The notes beneath the pieces are model-generated. The model ran no database searches and was not told the DNA's origin. It worked only from the letters and a program-made list of their open reading frames with translations. DNA of 22,069 bases from Choristocarpus tenellus KU-1152 (Eukaryota > Phaeophyceae), in NCBI GenBank assembly GCA_964200185.2, contig CAXNAD020000304.1:1-22069 (forward strand). Direction: 5' to 3'. This document shows positions 1 to 9,300 of this stretch, piece by piece (the stretch's first letter is position 1; each line of letters begins with the position of its first letter). A program made the position numbers and the translations under genes.

Positions 1-147
1 CCCCCCCAGATACTTTAGGTCACATTCCCTCTCTTTCGTTGCAAACATACATACATAAAGACAAACTTCACTACCTCTTCAATGTGGTACCGATTTAATC
101 GCCTATACTTTTGATTTTCATTTAGGGTCCTTGTTGTCATTTCTCAA

Positions 148-240
148 GCAGTGTGCATTGACATGTTTTAGACTACCTTTGCAACCATGAGTCTGGGATC
201 CCTCAGACTAAATGTGATGATAAAAATAACAAAATAGTAG
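148..240 (+). repeat. Diverged SINE-like copy, 3' part
   Basis: This stretch resembles 18096-18165 in the same orientation. Shared blocks in order are GCAGTGTG, CCTTTG followed by ACCA, GTC, TCCC, and CAGACTAAA followed by GTGA. It contains GAGTCTGGGATCCCTC, which looks like a worn tRNA T-arm or Pol III box B, and then an A-rich tail of about 20 bases. No convincing box A precedes it, so it is probably 5'-truncated or decayed. The rest of 1-440 holds nothing I can identify. Confidence 0.35.
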
Positions 241-440
241 TAAATGGCAGAGTAGCTGCACCTCAATGACTTCCATGCCTGACCACAAGTCATTCGTTAT
301 CGGGGAGAGACTAGAAACTTTCCATCAGGTTGACAACTCATGCGGTCAAGGCTCTGATACATTGGTCAGAAGAGGCGTTTGCATGGAGACCGGAATTCCT
401 TGCCTTGCTCGTCGGTGTTGTGTGTTTGCCTTCTAATTCA

Positions 441-659
441 AGACCCACAAATGGTTTCCATTGTTAATTTCCTGCAGTCTCCTCCAATGACTACTAGTTT
501 CAAGGTCCTGCCCCATGACCTCTGATAATTGGAGGTTCTTCCACACTTCCTGATGACCTCTTGGGTTTCTTCTCCACTCACTGCAACTGATATTGCTCCA
601 CTCCAGGCAGTGTTAACTGCATCAAAACTGTAGATGTCCTCATAGATGTTGATGAACAG
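441..659 (-). other. Unassigned open frame, coding-like
   Basis: The minus strand is open for 73 codons with no stop, bounded upstream by TGA at 662-660 and downstream by TGA at 440-438. It has no ATG start of its own. The composition looks protein-like, with segments such as NIYEDIYSFDAVNTAWSGA and SVSGEE-like acidic turns. I do not recognise the family. It lies beyond the transposase relic on the same strand as the deacetylase and the unassigned gene, so it could be a downstream exon of one of them, part of another transposon-derived gene, or chance. Confidence 0.25.
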
Positions 660-975
660 TCATCAGGCACATGAGTTGCAACATAAGCTATCACACCAAC
701 GCTTTTTGCAGGTGGTTACATCTGCACATAGCACAAGAAGACTAATGAGTTGACAGAGAACGACTGATACTTTGCCACTAAGACACCACTTGATATACTT
801 CGGGTTGTTCTCAAAGGACGTGATCATTGTCGATGGAGGCACTAGAAAGCTATGGTAAAGACATTAGGTCGATTCAAATAAAAAAATGAACCATGAGGAG
901 ACCAGAATGGATTAGCTCTTAGAAACAAGAAGCAAAGGATCACATGCCTTCAATAGAATAGATAAAAATATATAT
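660..975. other. No recognisable gene
   Basis: There are no long open frames and no recognisable motif. The stretch separates the unassigned open frame from the remains of the mariner-type element and may include that element's lost 3' flank. Confidence 0.5.
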
Positions 976-1077
976 GTGACACCAAAAGCAAAACTTCCAC
1001 CGTTTGGCATTCAATGCAACATACATTTTTCAGCCCCAACAAAGAAGCAATATTTTTTTGTACAGGTCCATATTTTA

Positions 1078-1100
1078 TTGGTGTATTGTACGGACACCAA
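1078..1100. repeat. Perfect 7-bp inverted repeat beside the transposase relic
   Basis: TTGGTGT at 1078-1084 and ACACCAA at 1094-1100 form a perfect hairpin with a 9-base loop. It lies just past the 3' end of the transposase relic. It could be a remnant of a terminal inverted repeat or a transcript-end hairpin. I could not find a matching copy beyond the other end of the element (2380-2650). Confidence 0.3.
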
Positions 1101-1150
1101 AAAGGCTGCCTACCAAAATCTCAAGCAAAAATGGGGCAGCCTACACCTAC

Positions 1151-2378
1151 CTATGATTCTGCCCCCGAAGCCCTCCAAAACTCCGTTCCAGCACAGTATT
1201 TTGTTGCATCCACTGGGGCATTGCAGATGAGCTTCCCCGCCTTCTCATCATTTTCCTTGATAAAATGGGGAAGGTTGAAGGCGTTGTCACACTTGAACCC
1301 CAGCATTTCACCGTAGACTGCAAAAAGGCTCTGCCAGACGTGCTCTAATGTCTCCCAGGGGTGCACATCCAATGCCTCCATTTTGGCTCCACCAGCTCCT
1401 CTCTGTTGGTCACCCCCACATCTTTCTTCATTTGTTGGATGGAAGAAAATAATCCCAGGTCGTTGATGTTGGGATCAGGTGAGTCGACTGGCTGGGTCTC
1501 TATGACAATGCCGTCCCCCACTGCCTCCAGGATTCCCCCCCATTAGTGTGTGCCTTTGCCCTGTCCTGGTGAACGAAGATGGTATGTCCTTCCAGCCTAG
1601 GAATGCAGACCTTGATTGCCAGGATGATATCCTCAATCATGAGCTTCTTTTTCCTTTCCCCATTCACCGTGGCTGGCACATGTACCTTGGTGCCCTTGAG
1701 GTATTTGCTGGAGTGCTGAGCGATATTAGTGTCCACGATTGGCCAAATCCCAATTTTCCTAGCATATTACACCCCGTGGGAGAACTTCCTAGGGTGAGGC
1801 ATAGCTGCAAGGAAAATCATCTTTGTACTGTAACGCTTGTTTTTGTCCGTGGGGGTTTGGGGTGGACCTCAGTGGGGTGCAGGTGCATATCTTGCCTATC
1901 TTTGAGGATGTAACACCACTATTCATCCACATGCACCCAGCCATACAGATTGTCCACTAATACCCCACTTCCCCCCCCCCGTGCTTGTGGCTGATGATGA
2001 AACCCACCCTGTTGACTTTCTGCTGGTCTGGGAATGGCTTAATCAACCACTTGACCTGGAGCTTGTACATATCCCACAACGTGGCAAGGGGGACTCCAGC
2101 TTTGCCGCCCATTTGTGATAGGACGTGCAGTGTACCTATGAGATATCCCAAACACTGAGGATACTTGTACGGCGGCCACATGGCCCCTTGTGACGCCATA
2201 CAAGGTCCATGTATTCACCCTGTGCGATCTGGCTGTCATACTCCTTCAGATGACGGAGCCCAGTGATTTGGGAAATTTCAAAGTCCTCCGTGATGGCCGC
2301 TATGATAGTTTCACGAGGTTTTTGAAAATGTTCAAATGCAACCTGGTTGACTTTGCACTTGTGATCCTCCACAGTCAT
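1151..2378 (-). pseudogene. Mariner-type (DDE/D) transposase, decayed
   Basis: The coding sequence is spread over at least three frames, with in-frame stops and a poly-C run near 1971-1980. In order it shows an N-terminal helix-turn-helix region around 2199-1990 (GVPLATLWDMYKLQ, then KPF and KVNR). Next is the first catalytic block YGWVHVDE near 1935, where the usual following lysine is a stop and the motif continues WCYILKDRQ. The second catalytic block is TIFVHQDRAKAHT near 1580-1545, and the third is DPNINDLGLFSSIQ near 1477-1440. The C-terminal block LPHFIKEN lies near 1265. This order and these motifs match mariner-like transposases of plants and protists. About 33-34 residues separate the second and third aspartates, once a one-base slip near 1540 is allowed for. 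The copy is inactive. Clear terminal inverted repeats were not found. Confidence 0.85.
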
Positions 2379-2379
2379 T

Positions 2380-2842
2380 ACAGCCCATCATCTCGAACTT
2401 CGCATGCCTCCCAAACTATGTAAGAACTAAGCCTCATCTAGAGGGTTGATCACGTAACACAAAATGAGTATGACTTGGAAAGTGGAAAGTGTTAGCACAC
2501 TTCAAAATAGGATAAATTAAAGAAAAAGATAGGAATCACTAGAGTAAAAAAACTTACCAATTGCTAGTAACAAGGAGAATAAAGAAAGGCACAAAACCCC
2601 CCAGTAAACTAGCTTTCAAAAAGTGTTCCAACTTTCTATTTGTCAAACAATAACTTACAACCTCATACTATGCCTACAGTGTACATTAAGCTATCAATAC
2701 AGTATGCAAAAATGTAAGACAATTCTCTACTACCTCCATGCACCTGAAAGAATGAGCGAATTGCTATATCTTTACAAATGTGTAAAGTCTACTCGCCAGG
2801 TGTTGTCGCACAATGCAACTGCAAGGTTCTTCTCTGAAATAC
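2380..2842. other. Intergenic stretch, no gene seen
   Basis: This is AT-rich sequence between the transposase relic and the unassigned spliced gene. It contains a small perfect hairpin (AAGTGT, loop TAGC, ACACTT near 2486-2501) of unknown meaning. No coding-like block or matching terminal repeat was seen. Confidence 0.4.
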
Positions 2843-5450
2843 TTAATCTTCATGCAACTCATCCAACACAGAAAGAACCTCCAGCATTGCTTCAACCACT
2901 CCACTGAGCTCCATGATGCTCCCCTCCATCCTTTATGCACGCACTCCTTGTGCATCATGGAGGACATTGTTTTTAATTGCAGGGCAACATAATACTCCTG
3001 CCATTATAACTGCTCTCTTTACCAGGTTCCTAACCAGTTTCTTTCCTGTGCATTTTTTCTCATAGATACAAATGATCACATTACAAAAGAGTTGAGCACA
3101 TGAACAGCACATGTTATCGTCGGAACCTTTAGCTCATATAGAGTCTTGAGGATGTCTTCTCCCTGATTGGTGGTCTTGGCAAGAACGTCACAAGGCTGCA
3201 CCTCCTCACCCACAAAAGCTCCCTAAGTAAACCTTTACCAGCTGCATTGAGCACAAAAGAGCTGGTACAAAGAAAAGGAATTGAGTATGAAATTTTTCCT
3301 TCAATAGGCGATGAAAGCTAAACAAGTGCATGACAAGGTTCAATTTTGATTAGTCTACTGGATCCAAAGCTTAATCCGTGCATTATTGTATTGCCAAGGA
3401 AAATGTACAGTTTCTAGATGATGCTTGACATCCATAGAGTCCCTATAGAGTCCCTCAGACTCAACTGTGGTCACAGTTGCAAGGTCAAGTTGAACCTGCA
3501 AAATGTTTGTGAGAGCTCTAACTCCTAGCACTGTTAACATTGCATCCTCAGTTTGTCTATGAGACTGTTTTGCACCTTCATATACAACTCAAGAAGCACC
3601 TTGTTGAACATTTCAGGTGAATAGTGACGGTGAAAGGCCATCTACACGGAGCACAAACCCTGCGCAGAATCTCCTGTTCGCTAGGCAAATATCTATAGCT
3701 GCCTTGATCACATTTATCCAGTTGTGTGCAAATTGGACATGACAGATTGAGACATGAAGTGGGTGATCCTCATTCTATCACCTTTAGAATGTAGAAAGCA
3801 GGAAATGGAAAATAAAAAGCAAAATAGATTAGTAAAATAACTGATATCTTAGAGTAGTGTTGAAAGAAACTATAGATCAATAAAAAAATCGAAAATAGAC
3901 TAGAATATGTTGATGACAAAACAAGAAACAAGAGACCTCCAAAACAAAAACAGCCTGGGTCTTTGCACACTTTCTCACCTACGATCGCTTGCTTTCCCGC
4001 CCATACAGGTTGAACTCTCTTGGGTGTCAGCGGTAATATACTCTTGTTGCCTGCTTCCACGAGCTCAAACACACACTGCAGGTTTTTGTTTTCTTGATAT
4101 TTTTCCCTTTGCTCTCTGAGCAGTTTGACTAGACCATAACCTGAAATATCGTGTCTTTGCCCTCCTTGTTGCCGACCATCTTCACATGTCTAAACACTGG
4201 CAACACCTCATTATTGGGAGGAGGAAGCAACTCAACAATGTCTACCACGACATACTCCTCGTGGCCACGAAAGTTGCCCCCACTACACTGTAAACCCAAA
4301 GGAACAACTTGACATACCATCGCCTCAAGTGCCAAGCTCACCAATTTGACCAAGTGCCTCAACAGATAAGACTCCTCACTGAGAGCTCCCCATCGGGTCT
4401 GATCTGGCTCCAACCATAGTGCATAGCTACCAGTAATTGGAGCAAAGATACCAGTGTCACTACAATTGTTTTCATCATTACTGCTACCCCTGCCGCCATC
4501 ACTGCACTTCATTGCTCCAAATCATTTCTTTACACATACTACTATGAACTATGACATATCTATTTCACCCTACCCAATTATACTGTCAAATACTCCATAA
4601 TCTAAGAAACGTTTTATGGTCCCTATAGTAGCTCACATAACATCATACTTTAGATCTCGACTGTTAGAAATGTTGAAGGCTTGGATCAGTATGTACTTTG
4701 ACCCTTGTGCTGCACCTTGTGGACAAAAGATCCTTCGAATCATAAAGGTTGTACTTCTCACCCTCCCTGCAAAGGAAAACCACTATTAATTCTCACAGGC
4801 AAATTTTCAAAATTGTGGAGGATCTTTGGGTCTCCAGACTCCTCAGTGACTCAGCGCATTGCCCACCTCGGCCTTTGTACACTTGCACTCATCAGTAAGA
4901 AACGACTTAAGAAAGATTGGACAGACCCTTCAACCAAGCTTCTGCATGTTGTCACACAGAGTGGACTGCAAGATATCCAGCTGAAATGCTTTTTTCTTAA
5001 TGGAAATCATTTCAAGTGCATCTTGAAGGTCATCAATGTTGTCGATACCTGAGAGGCCAGATTTCCCTATCATTTCTAACCAATTTTGGGATCGATGACA
5101 CCAGTATCCTTCTGAGTCGGTAGACCTTCCAAACAGTTGAGAGGGTAAAAGAAATGCTCTCAAATATCTCCACAACTTGCTTGATGTTGCCATGATAGGA
5201 GCTTTTCTTGTTTCCTTGCAGAGGCTCCACAACCTTTGCCTTTTTTTCAACCAGCGTCAGATTATTTATCTTGACCATCTTGGAATTATCTTGACTGATG
5301 CCTATGCCTACTGTGAGACTGGAAGGGCTCTCACCAAGGATTTCAAATTGACGTTATGTTTCCACCTTTCTTTGGTGGGGTTCTCTACCTTCCCCAAACC
5401 ACAAATGTCACTTAGAATAAAATCACTGAACCGACCAATTAGAGTGTCCT
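2843..5450 (-). CDS. Unassigned intron-rich gene, possibly decayed
   Basis: I do not recognise this protein. Read 5' to 3' on the minus strand, it shows these coding-like blocks. A is 5450-5389, with donor AAG|GTAGAG. B is 5310 to about 5126, lysine-rich, open to 5033. B2 is about 5066-4930, in another frame. C is 4766-4697, after a strong acceptor TTTCCTTTGCAG. D is 4506-4141, 122 codons with no stop. E is 4075-3979, with acceptor CTGCAG and donor G|GTGAGA. Further blocks are F near 3775-3640, G/H near 3640-3360, I at 3222-3079 (48 codons), and K near 2925-2846, which ends in TAA at 2843-2845. D joins E in phase 0 across a 65-base GT-AG intron. F, G and H lie in different frames without room for introns, which suggests frameshifts. 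Many blocks are leucine-rich and look helical. Block D contains LLRHLVKLVSLALEA; block I contains EDILKTLYELKVP. The order of blocks and the strand are seen; a single gene is inferred. Confidence 0.4.
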
Positions 5451-6306
5451 CTTCACAATAGTGGAATCAGTTCGAAAAAAAATGTTATGGAAGTGAGATA
5501 TACCATGTATATCCAAATCTGAACTATTTATGCGCCTATAGTTACATTTGTAAGGGTTGACCATGGTCTGAATGGAATTTTGTCCGGGCAGGAATGGGTA
5601 CAACGTTCCAACATAACTCCTCCATACCCGTCAATTGGTTCAACATGACTGGACCACAGACCGGTCATGCATGATTTTTTCTTGACAGGGTCAGTCCATG
5701 CCCATCAAATGTTTCAACATTACCAGGCCAGAGGCTTGTCCAGAACAATATATCTAAAAAGGGCAGTACATGGACATCAACTGTTTCAACATGCTTGATC
5801 CAAAGGCCGACCCGCAGCCATGTCTTGGTCCCTGGCCATGTTAACTGCCTGTAGTGATGAAAGTCCCTTAAAAAACAGGAATAGTACTCTTTCCAAATGC
5901 ACAGGCAACCTAAAGTGCAAGTGACAACTATCCTGTACTTCTCCGCTCATGTTCATACTGTATATTCATACTGTATCACAATATGCTTTGCGACTTTACT
6001 ATCCTGACCAGGTTTGGTTAGAAGTGATATACCAATGATCATCAACTCAAGGTAAGCACAACACAAAAGAATCAGCAGGTTAACTTTTACGTGGAGTAAT
6101 TGCTACTCCAGGCACATGTTAATGGTTCACGGTGGAAAAAATACAGGATCATGGACTCACCTCCAAACCATAATTGAGATCCTTCTGTTCATTGTTAACA
6201 TATACCAACGTGCAACGTAGAACATAGAAAGAAGTGTACTTGCAGTAGGACTTTCTGCTGTACAAACACTCCAGTAAACAACAATCCACCTGCCCCCTTC
6301 ACATAC
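5451..6306. other. Downstream of deacetylase exon 8; terminal exon not found
   Basis: On the minus strand a good donor (GTATGT) at 6306 opens an intron or the 3' part of the deacetylase gene. I searched this stretch for a block encoding three glycines and a tyrosine and found none. A short open block ends at a donor-like GAG|GTGAGT near 6157, but it does not resemble the deacetylase family. Apart from the 72-bp tandem units, nothing else is evident. Confidence 0.4.
5638..5855. repeat. Three diverged tandem units of about 72 bp
   Basis: Units start near 5638, 5711 and 5782, each opening with a G(G/T)TTCAACAT(G/T) block. Each then carries a CC..AGNCC-type middle and a closing CCATG(C/G)CATCAA-like block in the first two copies, with a weaker CCATGTTAACT in the third. 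A fragment of the same block (GTTCCAACATAAC) occurs upstream near 5613. The units lie between the last deacetylase exon found and the unassigned gene. They are too diverged for recent expansion. Confidence 0.55.
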
Positions 6307-9300
6307 CGTGATCACCATTGGAGTTTGAAAGGCCAAGGCAGCTGAGTACACAAGTCGGTTTCTCCGCCTTAGGCCCTCCCTTGTCAGATTGAGCCTCCCC
6401 AGCCTATCGTGGACAAGGGGGTCGATCCCACCCTGGGAAATGGACAAGTAGGAGCAACAGAAACTTTACAAATGAGAAGGCAAAAACTGAGTTTGTCTTG
6501 AGTCCAATAGAGTTCCAAGCTTCTTTGAGCACTACCCAGGACAGAAGCGACAGAGTGGAAGTGGTTATTGCATCACATAACAGGAGACAAATTTCTCAGG
6601 ACAGAAAATGGCATCCTTTTTGATCGGCATGCAGCAATGACACTGCCTTTTTTGCAGGTGGGTACAACCCAGCCTGAAGACACCAAGGAAGAGGGAGAGC
6701 CATTCGGAAGGAATCTATTTAGTCCTAACGCAGAAAACACAATAACGGAAACATCAAAACCATTGCACACCTGCTTGAAAATCTGCACCTATTTATATAT
6801 AAATCTTTAATGGAGAAATTTCAATTAAAAGATTGGAGGTACCATGTGTCAAATTCTCCAATATACAGCGATTCAATAGCGATCTGTCTTGTTACAATTC
6901 CTGCATACTATGTCTCATTTCGAATTTGAAGCAACAGGCCTGGTTCAAAAAGGTCAGCCCAAGTATTGAACTATTCTCCCCTTCTTCTAGTCCACTCCTA
7001 GACCAAAGTTAAGGGCATGTTATATACTGATTTGGATTCTGGCAGCGTTGCACATGGAAGGTAAATAATGGATAAACTCATCTATGCTCCAAAAAACAGT
7101 GGACAAAATAAAGATGCAAATACTTGCATGTCCAGGTTAAGGATAGTGAAGATGTACTAATCATTTCTACCGAGGAAAGTAATACCACAAATCATGCACT
7201 TGGTACAACTCAATGTCAAGGAATGATGTACAAACTCTGATTCATCGATAAAATCTCTGTTGGTAAGCATGTACACATGATTTTTGGTGATCATTCAACA
7301 GTTTATCAACATTTACAAATGATTTATCCCTATGCACCTAGAGAAGTTAATGTGTTTAGCTCATTTGTCCTGACCTCATCACCATATACAAACCTTACCT
7401 TGTGTGATTTGCAGTCAATAAAATTGTACACAAATCTTACATTGAGATTCTTGTCATTCGTAGCCAACAAGAGTTGCCTACAAATCTAAAGCTACTACTA
7501 CTGTAAGTTTAGTACTTGACTCTAAAGTTACTACTGTAAGTTTTTAGTACTTGACTCTCTCGTTCTATGACTGTACTTGCCATTTGTCAGCTATTACTCA
7601 AGTATGAATTAGTATTGTGCCGTTCAATATGGATTTCTAGTGTGTCATGTCCCCAAGTTTGATACCTGTTAGGGTCAAGCTTTTCCTTTTGAACTGACAA
7701 ATGTATCAGTATATCATTGCCTCACAAATATGTACTGATTTGGTGGTATTACTCCACACAAAACATGGAAAAATGTTTTTCGGTACCACACCCTCTGCAA
7801 AAACTCGTGTAACTTTCTTTGTCAGCACAACTCATCCTCTGTAAAAATGTGTCTAGATACTCATCCATACCACTCCCTATCTGTCAAACCTGCACAAACA
7901 ATTCCCTGTCACAAATGCAATGAGATAAATCCCTCCCCAATGACTTGCAATTGTGAGCTCAACGTGAAAAAGAATAGCGAGTTGATTCATCATTCACCAG
8001 GTAGTTGAAAGACTTGTCATACACCACTCTCAAAAATATGAACGGGTACAAATCATTTTGTATCCACCAATAATTCACTCACATGTCTTTGATTTCTTAG
8101 GATGTGCCTCAACATGCAATACTCAGACCTGTAACAGGAACAACCATTGATTTGTCGAAAATGGATTTATACGCCACAAACCAGATTTGATTTGTCCAAC
8201 CTGTGCAATATTTCTCCAACTCAATCTTATCCTAATCCCTAACCCCAACTAGCAATCCCTTTTAGCCACTGCTTACCTGATAAAATATAAGGTCAGGTTT
8301 CACGCTGTTGAAGAGCCTTGGCAGCCAGTGCGCCAGGGTGGACAAGTATCTATCGTCTCCTGCACCCTCTTCCAATTCCACGTCAACATCTGATTTCTAC
8401 AGTAACAATGAAACAGTAACATCTACTGCAGTAAGTACCAAAAATAAATAAATGAGGTCTTGCTAGGAGATTGATCCCTCCACACAATCAGAGCTCAACA
8501 TTCCAAAGCATTCATTTTACACTTGAAGTGGGGTTCACTTCTATGATGACCATCATCTCTTTCCAGTACTTTGTAACATGGAGAATACGTGACTCTTTAG
8601 TTCGCAGGTCACACAGAGTGGTTCTCTCAAGCGCCTCCATTTACATACAGGGACACACATCCTTTTACACTTGAAGTGGGGTTCACTTCTATGATGACCA
8701 TCATCTCTTTCCAGTACTTTGTAACATGGAGAATACGTGACTCTTTAGTTTGCAGGTCACACAGAGTGGTTCTCTCAAGCGCCTCCATTTACATACAGGG
8801 ACACACATCCCTCCTTATCTACACCCACGTATAATATATACAAAAGTGTAGAGCTCTTACATTAGTCCCACCTTGCCCAAAGAGCAAAATGCATACCTAT
8901 ACGTATACATCAATGCCCAATCCCTAACCCCCTCACCAGGATCAAAATGCAAGAAACTGCACAGAAATTTCAAGCTGTAACCAGACAAACAGATTTTAAC
9001 AGCTCATGCAAGAGGCTACACACCAAGTGGTAAATGACCTGTCAGACTTGTTCCCTCCCTTCAATAGTCCTTCAGGTCACCACGTTCATTCTTGTGTTCT
9101 TGTGTAGTCCCTTTCACCAACGATATTTCACAGCCACAACTTGGGAATCACTTCAATTACCCCTTTGGACAATTATTGATTTGGTGCTATCAAGCCAACA
9201 TATATTCAAACCCTCCAACAGAACATTCATTCTCAAGCAGTTCAAACTCTGGATCTCATCTCAATTTTATCTCACCCACTGCAACAGTTTTGATGCAGCC

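Noticed and set aside
1548-1913. 121-codon plus-strand frame
   Set aside because: It is antisense to the recognisable transposase blocks and has no motif of its own.
4141-4506. Myb/SANT-like domain protein associated with Harbinger transposons
   Set aside because: GNFRGHEEY at first suggested it, but the following residues do not keep the family's tryptophan pattern.
4705-5052. 115-codon plus-strand frame
   Set aside because: It is opposite several coding-like, splice-bounded minus-strand blocks and has no motif.
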